Assembly: GCA_010093485.1 (NCBI GenBank)
Contig: MU001500.1
Span: forward strand, 134,198-198,197
Direction: 5' to 3'
Source of the DNA: Karstenula rhodostoma CBS 690.94
Lineage: Eukaryota > Ascomycota > Dothideomycetes > Pleosporales > Didymosphaeriaceae
DNA: 64,000 nucleotides
Below are positions 25,926-35,699 of the stretch, piece by piece. The translations under genes were made by a program, and so were the position numbers. The notes beneath the pieces were generated by a model. That model was not told the origin of the DNA. It ran no database searches and worked only from the letters and a program-made list of their open reading frames with translations. How positions within the stretch are numbered: the stretch's first letter is position 1; each line of letters starts with the position of its first letter.

Positions 25926-26305
25926 TGTGAATGGCGTCCGAACCGTTTCGCGAGTGGTTTAGTTGATCTGTAGCAGCGTTGGGAATTATCCCTTGAAATA
26001 GCAAAGTTTGTCTAGTCCTCGTGTTTTATGGGCCGTACGGCATGTAATAACGGCCGAGCGCTTTGTGAGTTTATCGCGTGCCGATCAACATGTGTTTATT
26101 ATCCGGTTACAGCCCGTTTACACCCCGGGACTAGATAGATGCTAATCCATGGTAGTGCTCATGTACCACAAGCCGAACGATAATGTCAATCACCTGAGCA
26201 ATACCCGTGGTGACGCGATACCGTTCCTCCTATACCACCCCACGCCTACAAAGACTTCCAGCTCCTCAGTCCTGTTGGGCCGCTTTCGGTCTGTCCTCAT
26301 ACACA
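25926..26305. promoter_or_regulatory. Divergent promoter of O-methyltransferase and FAD monooxygenase
   Basis: 380 bp shared by the two divergent genes. No gene and no clear repeated motif was seen. Confidence 0.5.
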
Positions 26306-27844
26306 ATGCCACTCAACGTCATCGTTGTAGGTGCGGGCATAGCGGGTCTCACTGCGGCAACCTCGCTATGCCAAGCGGGGCATTCGGTACAGGTAGCTTT
26401 GAACACTAGAACACAGTGTTTGAACGCCAAAGGAGCTAACGAACCTTCAAGATCTTCGAAAAATCGTCGTTCAAAACCGAAGTCGGCGCCGCACTAAACC
26501 TTCTCCCCAACGGAGCCATCGTGCTAAAGCATCTTGGGTTCGATTTCAAAAGAGCCTTGGTAAGGCACCACGCAACGCTTCAAACCATCAATGGCATTGA
26601 CCTAGCGTCCCTCACTCGAATCGACCTAAGTGATGTAGAGGACAAATACGGTGGTCATATGCAGTCGGTTCTTCGAGCAGATCTTCACTCAGAGCTACTA
26701 CGCCTCTCGCAGCTCGCTCCAAATCCCGCCACTTTGCACCTTGGAAGTCCCATCAGAAGTGTCAATGCTGTTGAAGGGAAGGTCGAGCTGGAGTCTGGAG
26801 AAATCCACACAGCAGATTTGATCGTCGCAGCGGATGGCGCAAAATCAATCTGCAGAAGCGAAGTGCTTGGCTTTCATTATCCACCCGTCGAGTCTGGAAA
26901 CTATGCTTTTCGCTTCCTCATACCCACGTCTGATATAAAGAACTTGGATGAGATCAGAGAAATGATCCCGGGGAAGCTGCACGGAGCCAGCATTTTCGCG
27001 GATGTCAACGACAAAGCCAAGACAAGGCACTTGGCATGGTATGAATGCCATGGCGGTGAATTCCAGAACTTTGTCGGCATATATCCTGCCGCCCAGCATG
27101 TACAAGACGTGGGTGAGCTTACATTGGCTCCTTCTATTATGGAAGTCACTAATAACTGTAGATAATCGGTCGCAACTCTTATCCCAATTCAAGCATTTTC
27201 ACCCTCGCATTGTCGAGATACTGAGGTGCGCCCATAGAAATGTCGTCCCGCTTACAAAGACTAACATTATTCAAGGCTCGCTGATGATGTGAAGGTCTGG
27301 CCACTTCTCTTTGATGACCCACTCCCAAGGTATACTCGGGGCAGAGTGATCCTCATCGGAGACGCAGCGCATACTGTATAGTCTCCAATCGACCCTGAGA
27401 TAGAACTGTACTCATGGTTTATAGATGCTCCCCTTTAGCGGCCAAGGAGCAAACTTAGCCATTGAGGAATCGGGGCTGCTGGGAGAGTTCTTCAAGCATG
27501 CCGAACCGGCTGAGATACCTGCCTGGGTGCAGCGATTCGAGTCGTTTAGGAGGAAACGCATCGTCACAATCAAGCTTCTATCGCGGATCAGATTCGGTAA
27601 AGAGAACGATGCAGCATACAGTCTCATCGAGCACGACGAACTTGATAGTGCAGGTGAGTGTGGTTGTGGCCACTCTGATGAGATATCATCTGATGATGCG
27701 ATAGATGTGCCGCGTTCTTTCCATGAGCGTCTACTTTATGAGTGGAAGTATGAGTCCAGTGTCTGATCTTCTCGAAGCCTTCTACTGACCCCCTGAATCA
27801 GACATGATGTTTACGACGAGGTAGAAAAGTTAGGTCGAAGGTAG
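26306..27844 (+). CDS. FAD-dependent monooxygenase, salicylate-hydroxylase-like
   Basis: Predicted flavin aromatic hydroxylase, 408 aa. Seven exons: 26306-26392, 26452-27112, 27162-27225, 27276-27375, 27425-27653, 27705-27747, 27802-27844; introns 49-59 bp, sum divisible by three. The dinucleotide-binding motif GAGIAG is at residues 9-14, the middle DG motif is AADGAKS, and the second FAD motif is LIGDAAH, followed by MLPFSGQGANLAIEE. The final short exons give the usual HERLLYEWKHDVYDEVE ending; reading through the last intron would stop early at 27766. It is divergent from the O-methyltransferase. Likely hydroxylates or oxidatively decarboxylates an aromatic intermediate; the substrate is unknown. 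Confidence 0.9.
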
Positions 27845-28310
27845 CAGCAGCGTTCACCTCTCGCGACGACAAAGGTACTTGGGGTATAGGAAATAGTCGC
27901 CGGTGGCGGCCAACTTGTATTGCGTTTGGCATTCCAGATACAATCACTACAAATGGAATACTACCATGGGAACACCCTCCCTCCCCCATCCGAGACGGTC
28001 TGTACGTTACAAATCAAACTGGTGTGCGCTCGGCCGGCTCTTCTTGCGCGACGGTCGGGAAGTAAACAGATGCCAACGTAAACGGTTCGGGGATGGGTTG
28101 TTTCTCGAGGTCGGTCTGAGCGCACGTGCATCACTTCGAGCGCTTACTGTACACGCATGTAGATTGGAAAGTACTTGCCCCACCGAGTAGCGTGAGGACC
28201 TGCAGATGGGGGATCGGGATGGCCCGCACACGCTATCCCGATCCTTCTTTAGTAAGCCGTGGAGGAGCAACCCGACCCAACGGTTCTACTCCATATTTCC
28301 GACCCTAAAA

Positions 28311-28390
28311 AGATAATCGCCGGCGATTATGTCCGGGGAAATAGTCGCCGGGGATTATGTACCACCAAAGCAAAATAGTCGCCGGAATTG
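28311..28390. promoter_or_regulatory. Triple repeat of a TCGCCGG-containing element
   Basis: Three close copies: GATAATCGCCGG at 28312-28323, AATAGTCGCCGG at 28340-28351 and again at 28374-28385. The first includes the perfect palindrome TCGCCGGCGA (28317-28326), and two are followed by GATTATGT. CGG half-sites fit binding by Zn2Cys6 proteins; the actual binder is unknown. Confidence 0.55.
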
Positions 28391-28421
28391 CTTAGTAACC
28401 CCATCATTGAACGAAGTTGGT

Positions 28422-28447
28422 AATACACCTCATCAACGAGGTGTATT
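28422..28447. other. Perfect 10-bp inverted repeat (hairpin)
   Basis: AATACACCTC, a six-base loop ATCAAC, then GAGGTGTATT. It lies about 215 bp before the MFS start codon, so it could be an operator or an mRNA leader structure. Confidence 0.55.
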
Positions 28448-28661
28448 CAATGCAGATAAGCCTCTGCAAACAGCAAACGCAGCTGTTTTCCAGTCACATC
28501 AACCGACCCAAACCACCTTCTCTATCCGAATCTTACTGCATTCGCATTCGCATTCACAAGCTGGACTTCGTATTCACAGACGGACTTCGCATTCGTAGGC
28601 GAACGCGCCTCTCTAGCTCAAACAGCATCAGCAAGCCGCCTGAAAGCTTCGCTCGCCAACC

Positions 28662-30413
28662 ATGGCCGCAGCCATCCAGTCAGACGGCAGCTCAGACAAT
28701 GCAGCCACTCCAGCCAAAGCGCGGCATCCACCCATTCCTCTCTGGAAGCTCGTTACCTCGCAATCCGCCTTCACACCTGACGTGCTGGAACACACCTTCC
28801 CTGGGAGTGGAACGATCGAGGATCCCTACCGTGTAGAATGGATCCCCGACGATTCTCGCAATCCGCTCATCATGCCGAACTGGATCAAGTGGATGATCAC
28901 GGTTGTCCAAGCCTTCGCCTTCCTGTCCATCACCTTCGCGTCGTCTGCCATGTCGGCGGCCGACCCGCAGCTGGAAGAGCATTTCGGCGCAAGCAGCACC
29001 TTGGTGATAGCCGACACGTCGCTCTTCATCTTGGCCTTCGCCATTGGGCCAGCCGTGTGGGCGCCGCTCTCCGAACTGTACGGACGCCAGGTCGTATGCA
29101 TACTCACGTACGCGTTGACGACGCTCTTCAGCGGCGCCGTCATCGCGAGCAACAACATCGCGACGGTTTTGGTTCTGCGCTTCTTCTCGGGCGCCTTCGG
29201 CGCGTCGGCAATCACAAACTCGGGCGGCGTCGTGTCCGACATGTTCTCGGCGCGCGATCGTGCGGTTGCCATGCTTGCCTTTATCGGAGCGCCGTTCTTG
29301 GGTCCCAGCATCGCGCCCATAGCGTGCAATTATCTTGCCGTGGGCGCGGGATGGCAGTGGGTGGCGGCTTTGATCACTTTCTTTGTCGGGACGGCCTTCA
29401 TCGGTATTCTCTTCGTGCCGGAGACATACCATCCGGTTCTGCTACGACGCCGCGCAGCTAAGCTTAGCAAGATCACGGGAAAAGTTTACAAAAGCAAGCT
29501 GGATGACGGGAAAAAGACTCCCGCGGCCGTCTTCAACACCGCTATGGTGAGGCCTTGGGCTTTGTTGTTCAGGGAACCCATTGTTTTGTTCTTGTCCCTG
29601 TACATGGCCATTAGTATGTATTATCCTCGTTGACCTTGCCCTCTTCGCGTGCTAACACTGTTCTAGTCTACGGTACCATGTATATGGAATTCGCCGCCTT
29701 CCCAATCGTCTTCGCGGGCTCTCGAGGATGGAAACAGGCCAATTCGGGCCTGGCCTTTGTGGGCATGGGTGTCGGACAGATCATTGGAGTGTTTATCTCG
29801 TACTTCGACAATACGCGGTACAAGCGTGTGATTGACCACTTGCCCGAGGGCACCACGTTGGCGCCGCCAGAAGCGCGCCTCTTCCCCTCTCTCATCGGTG
29901 CCGTTCTGCTACCCGTCGCGCTCTTTGAATTCGCGTGGACAAACTACCCCAGCATCCATTGGATTGCCTGTCAGATTGGCACTGTTGGTCTCGGTATCTC
30001 GCACGTCCTCATTTTCTTGAGTGTCGCAAACTACCTCGTCGATACGTATACGCTCTATGCGGCCTCGGCGTTGGCTGCGAACACCATCATCCGAGCCCTT
30101 TTCGGTGCAGCCTTGTGAGTTCTAGCCCCCTTGACCAACGAATACCCCGGCTAACCAGCACCCTAGTCCTTTGTTTACGACGCCCATGTACGATAGTCTT
30201 GGCATTCATTGGGGTTCGTCCATCCCTGCATTCTTGGCGTTGGCGTGCGCCCCATTCCCTTATCTTTTCCACACATACGGGCCTAGAGTTCGCAGGCACG
30301 GTAGATACGCGGCTGAGTCGGCTCGCATCATGGACGAGCTTCACAATAAGCCGAACAAGCCCCAGGAAGCGAGTGAGAGCGAACTGGTGAACACCGACGA
30401 GAAGAAAGTCTGA
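28662..30413 (+). CDS. MFS transporter, 12-TM (DHA1) type
   Basis: Membrane transporter of 548 aa. Exons 28662-29613, 29667-30114, 30167-30413; introns about 52 bp. A cytosolic N-terminus containing GTIEDPYRVEW leads into TM1, as in fungal DHA1 multidrug and mycotoxin exporters, including the cercosporin-exporter type. Visible motifs are the PLSELYGRQ loop (motif A), RFFSGAFGAS, and the long central loop with the VPETYHPVLLRRRA segment between the two six-helix halves. The C-terminus is charged. It is downstream of the FAD monooxygenase in the same direction. Likely product exporter; the substrate is not determinable from sequence. Confidence 0.9.
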
Positions 30414-30826
30414 GTGCTTCATTGAGTGTGTTGCTGCGTAGCTTCGGAGTGGTTGGTGGACTTGGCGAGGGACTTTAGGAGACCTATTGGGCGGTAATAG
30501 GCGTGGGAGACGATTGGGGCAGTCTCGTGACTTCCAAAAGTAAGGCTGCATCGATTCGTGACGGTCGAAGTAGTGCTTGGCCAAACCAAAATTCTAATTT
30601 TTAATCTCGGCGCTATCATTCTCCGTCATGTTTTGCAGCCGAGACGTTTCGGACGTGTGATTGACTCCGTAAAACAATTATAACCGTTCTATCAACGGTA
30701 GCACAGGAAGAAGATCAGCACAAACCAACAATTCCCCGTCATGTTGTCCAACCATGGACGTTTCAAACTTTTGATTGACTATAAAACAACTGTAGCCGTT
30801 CTAGAAATGGTAGCACAGTAAGAAGA
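30414..30826. other. Convergent intergenic region with a 113-bp tandem duplication
   Basis: Between the ends of the MFS gene and the AflR-like gene. No gene. The right half is an imperfect tandem duplication (listed separately). Confidence 0.5.
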
Positions 30827-30846
30827 TCAGCTTAAACCAAGAATTC
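30623..30846. repeat. Imperfect tandem duplication, unit about 113 bp
   Basis: Unit 1 about 30623-30735 and unit 2 about 30736-30846 share CCGTCATGTT, GACGTTTC, TTGATTGACT, CCGTTCTA and GGTAGCACAG-AAGAAGATCAGC blocks. Unit 2 overlaps the last codons and stop of the regulator gene that ends at 30827, so the duplicated piece is the gene's 3' end plus flank. Confidence 0.75.
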
Positions 30847-32185
30847 CCTCCAGTCCATGCAGCAGCATTCCCATATAGCTGTCAAACTCATTCTCAGTGA
30901 GAAGGGCCCGCTTCTCTTCTTGGATAAGTCTATCAAATATTTCAATAGCTTCCGCCCTCCCTTTGTCGCCTTCAAGCTCTAGACGCGCTGTAGCCTGCCG
31001 TTGTTGCAAACGAGTCTTCGCATAAGCCAGTGCGGATTCAATCCGTCGTACCGCCAGAATGATTAGCATCCTCGACGCGATCTTGTACTCGTCCCCAGTG
31101 GCTTCATATTTGCCAATCAGCACGCGCCAGTTGCTGCGGTATGTAGCGGCAGAGTCTTCAACCGGGGAGCGTTGCTGATTAGCCATGCCAGCCACTGCTG
31201 TATTTGCAAAGGCGCACCGCAAGGCACGCAATAGAAAGCGCATGCACATGACAAACATAAGAAAGACGCCCTCGGTGCCACCTTTGTTGCATGCGGTGCA
31301 CTGGCGTAGGCTATCCCATTGCTCCATTGCGTCGCGGGCGGCCTGCAGCGCGACATCGGGAGGTGATTTCTTCTGTGCCTGCTCGACCTTGTCCATCCGG
31401 AAAAGCAATCTGACCTGTTTGTCTAGACAATCGCAAGTGGTTGTAACTGACGAGTCGGTTGCATCTGGCGGAGACACCGAGACGTCGTCCAAGAAGTTGG
31501 GCATGTGCTGGGGAGTGAGACTGGCAGGGTATTGTGAAGGTCCGAAGGTATAGCCGCTTCCTGTAGCAGACATGACCAGTCCGGTAGCGAGATAGTTGTT
31601 GAATGAAGTTGTGCTTGACATGGGGCGTTCAAGGTCACCGTACAGGTCCCCAAAAGACGTGCCATCAGGCAGACTGCGGCCCGCTAGGGGGAGCTGCGAA
31701 GACGGCAGTCCTACCTCTTCATTGCTAATCTGACTTGCCCTTCTATCGAAACTTGACGCCTCGCCGTTTGGCGGGTTGAAGAAAGCGACGGGAAGATTGC
31801 CCAAAAGAGAAGCGGCGGATCCAGTGTCACTCCGGGTGCGTATCGAAGGTGCAGTGTTAGTGCCATCTCTGGTTCCTTCGAACGTCGGCAGAGGGTGATT
31901 TAGTTGGTGCTGCTGCTCGAGGTCTATCGAGTTTTGTATGTCCAGCCAAAGCCCTTGAAGGCTACGGTCGCTCCTGATGTCAGCCCCCTCTTGAGCCTGG
32001 CGTCTCTCCAGCGTTCGCTTGTTTTTGCTTCCCCGGGGTCTGCCGAGTCGCGATGGCTCGCTGTACGTGCACGGCCTTCCTCCCTCTTCGCAAAACGTGC
32101 AGGGCGTGCCGCCAGAGCATTTTGTCTTGCCTCGATGGCAGCTATCGCAGGCTAGCCGGCGGGTTTTCGGTCTTTCTTGGTTCAT
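30827..32185 (-). CDS. AflR-like Zn2Cys6 transcription factor
   Basis: Single-exon regulator of 452 aa. The zinc cluster has Cys13, 16, 23, 29, 32 and 39 (C-x2-C-x6-C-x5-C-x2-C-x6-C), followed by a basic stretch LGRPRGSKNKR and a serine/threonine-rich middle. The TTTCDCLDKQVRLLF segment starts a helical C-terminal part that resembles the AflR regulatory domain. The start MNQERPKTRR is preferred; an in-frame ATG at 32356 adds 57 residues that do not look like part of the family. It is convergent with the 12-TM MFS gene. Probably a cluster activator; whether it or the regulator at 14314 controls the PKS genes is not visible. Confidence 0.87.
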   Translation of the reverse strand: MNQERPKTRRLACDSCHRGKTKCSGGTPCTFCEEGGRPCTYSEPSRLGRPRGSKNKRTLERRQAQEGADIRSDRSLQGLWLDIQNSIDLEQQHQLNHPLPTFEGTRDGTNTAPSIRTRSDTGSAASLLGNLPVAFFNPPNGEASSFDRRASQISNEEVGLPSSQLPLAGRSLPDGTSFGDLYGDLERPMSSTTSFNNYLATGLVMSATGSGYTFGPSQYPASLTPQHMPNFLDDVSVSPPDATDSSVTTTCDCLDKQVRLLFRMDKVEQAQKKSPPDVALQAARDAMEQWDSLRQCTACNKGGTEGVFLMFVMCMRFLLRALRCAFANTAVAGMANQQRSPVEDSAATYRSNWRVLIGKYEATGDEYKIASRMLIILAVRRIESALAYAKTRLQQRQATARLELEGDKGRAEAIEIFDRLIQEEKRALLTENEFDSYMGMLLHGLEGILGLS

Positions 32186-32669
32186 GGTGGAGTTGAGGTG
32201 CTTTCGGGTAAGGTCGGGGGTTGGCGGCGGTAAGTTGCGGCTGCTTTTAGGTGGCTTCATCGGCACCTCAGCCGCTAATGCCGACGAAGCCCCCCACGTC
32301 AGAAGCAAGCGAGCGACCAATGCAAGCGAACGGCATCTCCGCAGCACTATGGACAAGATACGATTCCGCGAAGGATCACATACGGGAGCTAGCTCCTGAC
32401 ATACAATAACATGTGCAGACTAGCAGGGAAGGCGATGGCGCGGACCTATCACCCCTTGTACGTTGGGAGCGGCCTTTGACGAATTCTACTGTGGTTGCAG
32501 CCATATCTTTTGGCAGTGGGTCCTCCGGAGCAGGGATACTGTATTCTAATAAGTTCTCCCTAAACATGTAGACAATACCTAAAGTAGATAGTACTAAGAC
32601 GAATAAGGTTTATTTATAAGCAGTTTTATATTATCCTACCCTGATTTAAGCAACACGAGCCTGGAAGAC

Positions 32670-33540
32670 ATGAGAGCAGAGCAGAGCAACACCCTCGCGA
32701 GCCAGAATGGAATCATCGTGAGCGTTGAAACCGACCTCTCGGCCATCAAGGCTGAACAACAGTACCCCCAAGCGCAACCTGACACGCCTCCCATCGAGCT
32801 GCCATCAGCGCAATCATGGGCGACAGTTGCAGCAAACAGCTGGCCAGCTGGACCAAACACGACGTCGGCAGACTCGACGAACCGCGGAATGGCGGACAAG
32901 GAGAATATTCGGCAGCTGGTAATCCATGTCCGCAAGGCGAGAAGAGGAGTAGCCTGCAATAGCTAGACCCGCAGATCCCAGGAGCGCGACTGGTGAGCCC
33001 TAGATAGTACCCAGTGAAGGCCAACTTTATTAACTTGTTGCTGGCAATAGATGCGGAGGGCATGAAAGTGAGTAAGCCGGCAATGGAGCGGTTTAGCCCA
33101 GAGAACAGAGTAGCAGTGTGCAAAATTTAGTAGCTCAAGCAACTATGGCCCAAGAGACGTTTGTCAGCAGTCATCAGGTGGCGACAAAAGAATAGGCAGA
33201 GAATCTGCTCCAGTCGCACAGCGTGACGTTTACGGGGCGAGATCCGATGTCGCCGTTCGGAGCGCGACGCGCGGCAGTGGTTTGCTTCAGGTGCAGACAA
33301 TCCGACCACTGCGAGAGACTGCTTGCGACCAGAGACATGCGACATGTGCGGTGACAGGGCCATCTGCACCGCGAGATGACCGACATGACTGCACACCGCC
33401 ACGCAGCCAGCTCTCTATCTGGTGGGAGCAGCGCCATTAGCTGACCCCGCGGCCTTTTTTCTGACACCAACGCATTTTTGGGATGATACGGGCAGACCTC
33501 ACATCTGCAAGCCAGATTAACTGAACTAGGAAAGCCGCAC
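32670..33540 (+). pseudogene. Possible decayed LINE-type retroelement ORF1 (gag-like) fragment
   Basis: The first part (32670-32966) is open and contains SWATVAAN, reminiscent of the WAxVA segment in fungal LINE ORF1 proteins. About 300 bp downstream, in another frame, CFRCRQSDHCERLL followed by HVCGD resembles a cysteine/histidine knuckle region of such proteins. Stops and frameshifts separate the pieces. No reverse transcriptase is present. The match is by eye and weak; it may be non-coding. Confidence 0.3.
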
Positions 33541-34100
33541 AAAGAGATACCTAGGTATCGGCTCCTTCATGAACTACCACTCCTTAAATTTTCCGTGTAA
33601 TCAAAGATTTCAATGATCAAAGTATATTGGGTCGTAAAGGAGGCACCAAAAAGGGATAGAGCTCTAGCGTAAGAGAGGCAGATGAATTCTGTCACGTGAC
33701 CCCGCTAACGTCCCAATCCATGGTGAACGCAACCGTTTTCATCCAATTAGAGTGTCCGCTTTCCGACAATATAAGCCTTGAGCGACCGTAATCTTGCATA
33801 AAGCTTCACTCAAAGCATGTATATTGGCATGCATATGTGTACTGATTAGTCAGTAGCAGACCACGTGAATGTAGGTGTAGGTCCTGGATTTACAGCTGGG
33901 TATGAGCTCCTGCGTGATAGTAACACCGGCCTTTCTATGCTAGCACTTTGCTCACATGAGAAGGCTACGAGCCTACTGTGCTCTGGAGTGATAACTAGAG
34001 CACTTCCAATTTGTCAGTCAAGCCTTCACAACCAATCAGAATCCTGGGCCTGGTCTTGACGCAGGCTGTAGTACAGGGGCTCGTCACTTCCGACGTCCGA

Positions 34101-34211
34101 CGTCCAACGCAACCCGTAGTGGTACAGATCCCTAGCTAGACCTTAAAGAATAATGATTGCAGATTTCCAAGGTTTAGTAAGGATCTGTACCCTCATGGGT
34201 TGCGTCGGACG
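34101..34211. mobile_element. Fold-back (MITE-like) element with 31-bp arms
   Basis: The left arm 34101-34131 and right arm 34181-34211 are reverse complements with few mismatches (shared blocks: GGTACAGATCC / GGATCTGTACC and ACGCAACCC / GGGTTGCGT). The spacer is about 49 bp. It has the structure of a small non-autonomous element or cruciform-forming sequence. No transposase is nearby. Confidence 0.55.
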
Positions 34212-34312
34212 TGTCTAGGCACACCGAGGCCGCATGTCGCTGGGTTTGGAAGATTCTGCCACGAGTTGAACAATCATATTGCCAATTACTTTCAAGCACC
34301 AGCTCCACTATT

Positions 34313-35077
34313 CTACAACTTCATCCCTCCATTGGTTTCGGCGCAAGTGCCCGTCACGTTCGAATCCTTCATCAACCACAGATAGGCTTCAGCAATCTGC
34401 TCCGGTTTCCCGACTGCTCCGGTCGGGAGTGTCTTACTCAAACTATCAAAAACACCCTGCCTTGTTGCCTCATCCATACCGCCCCACAGCTCCGTGGCGA
34501 CATATCCAGGACTCACACAATTGACACGAATCGGCTTCAAATCGACCGCCAAATTGCGAGTTAGACCCTTCAAGCCAGCGGCAAAAGAACCCACCATACC
34601 CCAACCAGGCGTGGGTTTCTCAGAAGACGTTCCCGATGTGAACGTAATCGATGACTCTGGCCCAGGGTTGAGGTACCGATGACCGACCTGTGCGACGAAG
34701 AATTGGGCGTAAAGTCGCATCTGTCCAGCTTTGGAGTACTGTTGCAGAGTCAAGTCCTGCCAGGGAACGAGCTCGAGTGGGTCGCATGCTGTGAATACGA
34801 TGTGGTCTAGCTTTCCGACCTTTTCGAAGAGATCATGCAAATCCTTTTGCAGCGTAGGTTTGTTGAGATCCGCTGCGAATCCTTCAATTTCGCTCTTTGG
34901 AAACCATTCTTTGAGCTGTGAGACCTTTGATTGGACCTTTGGGAGCGAGGATGAGGAGATCGATACTCTCGCCCCAGCTGCAAGGGAGGCTGCAGCAACG
35001 CTGAAACCGATGCCGGAGGATCCTCCGATGATTAGGACATGCTTGGAAAGCAGTTTTTGGAAGGATGGGGCACCCAT
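34313..35077 (-). CDS. SDR-fold protein lacking the classical Tyr-x3-Lys site
   Basis: Single-exon 254-aa protein of the short-chain dehydrogenase fold. The nucleotide-binding GGSSGIG is near residue 18, the beta-5 segment is SSITFTSG, and the end has VNCVSPGYVATEL and a C-terminal substrate-loop region. Where classical members have Tyr-x3-Lys before the LTR-LAVDL helix, this protein reads MVGSFAAGLKGLTRN, so neither Tyr nor Lys is in place. Several fungal SDR-like proteins share this feature; it may be a binding or atypical enzyme. It shares a 620-bp divergent region with the AflY-like gene. Confidence 0.85.
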   Translation of the reverse strand: MGAPSFQKLLSKHVLIIGGSSGIGFSVAAASLAAGARVSISSSSLPKVQSKVSQLKEWFPKSEIEGFAADLNKPTLQKDLHDLFEKVGKLDHIVFTACDPLELVPWQDLTLQQYSKAGQMRLYAQFFVAQVGHRYLNPGPESSITFTSGTSSEKPTPGWGMVGSFAAGLKGLTRNLAVDLKPIRVNCVSPGYVATELWGGMDEATRQGVFDSLSKTLPTGAVGKPEQIAEAYLWLMKDSNVTGTCAETNGGMKL

Positions 35078-35699
35078 GATGAGAGATGGTCCGATTTTGT
35101 CGCGTCGGGCTTCAGTGCTGTAAATACGGACGCGCGCAGGACAACCTAGCTGCCGTACCCGGACGAAACAACGGCTTTTTAGCTTCAGAGCGTAATCAAA
35201 GGATTCACTTTGATTGATGAAGAATCAGTTCTCTTTGCTCCCATATTTGGGTGGTTCCACTCTGATGCAGCAAGCAATATTCCCCGGAATAGTCACCGGT
35301 TACAAATCGACCTCGGAATGTTGAACAACCACCAATACGGCAATGATATGCCGCACACCATCCCTGCGGAATTTTCGATTACCTATGTTGACAAATAAGC
35401 TTTGGATCATAGGCGCCGATATGGCCGCTCCACTTGGTGTTGGCACGAGACGAAAAGTCGTTGGCTTCATGGGTACCTCGAAGAGATTGCGCGTATGTAT
35501 CGATGTCCCAACAAGCTCAACGATCGTCTTCACACTATGTGAACGTTATGAAGAGCTTACGACGCAATATACAGGGGAATTTTACCTTGAGTCATGTCGT
35601 CATTACTTATGCAGACAGACTCGGACAGCCAACTACATGCCTCTGAGTCTGTGACCAACATCCCCCATCATCAAGTCAGCACTAGAGGAACTCAACACC
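35078..35699. promoter_or_regulatory. Divergent promoter of SDR and AflY-like genes
   Basis: No gene supported. It includes AATAGTCACCGG (35289-35300), one change from the AATAGTCGCCGG motif found upstream of the MFS gene. Confidence 0.45.

Larger units (their letters stand above)
27845..28661. promoter_or_regulatory. Region between FAD monooxygenase and MFS pump, with repeated motifs
   Basis: No gene. It carries AATAGTCGCCGG-type motifs (27893-27904 and the 28311-28390 group) and a perfect 10-bp hairpin. It serves as the terminator of the monooxygenase gene and promoter of the following pump. Confidence 0.5.
32186..34312. other. Repeat-rich gene-free stretch
   Basis: About 2.1 kb without an intact gene. 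It holds a possible decayed LINE ORF1 (32670-33540), AT-rich sequence near 32560-32640, and a fold-back inverted repeat (34101-34211). Confidence 0.5.

Noticed and set aside
28692..29432. Minus-strand open frames of about 246 and 167 codons over the MFS gene
   Set aside because: Antisense shadows of a GC-rich coding exon; the sense frame has clear MFS motifs.
34340..34362. A GTTCGAATCC string resembling a tRNA B box
   Set aside because: No matching A box or cloverleaf nearby, and it lies inside the SDR coding region. No tRNA was found in the window.
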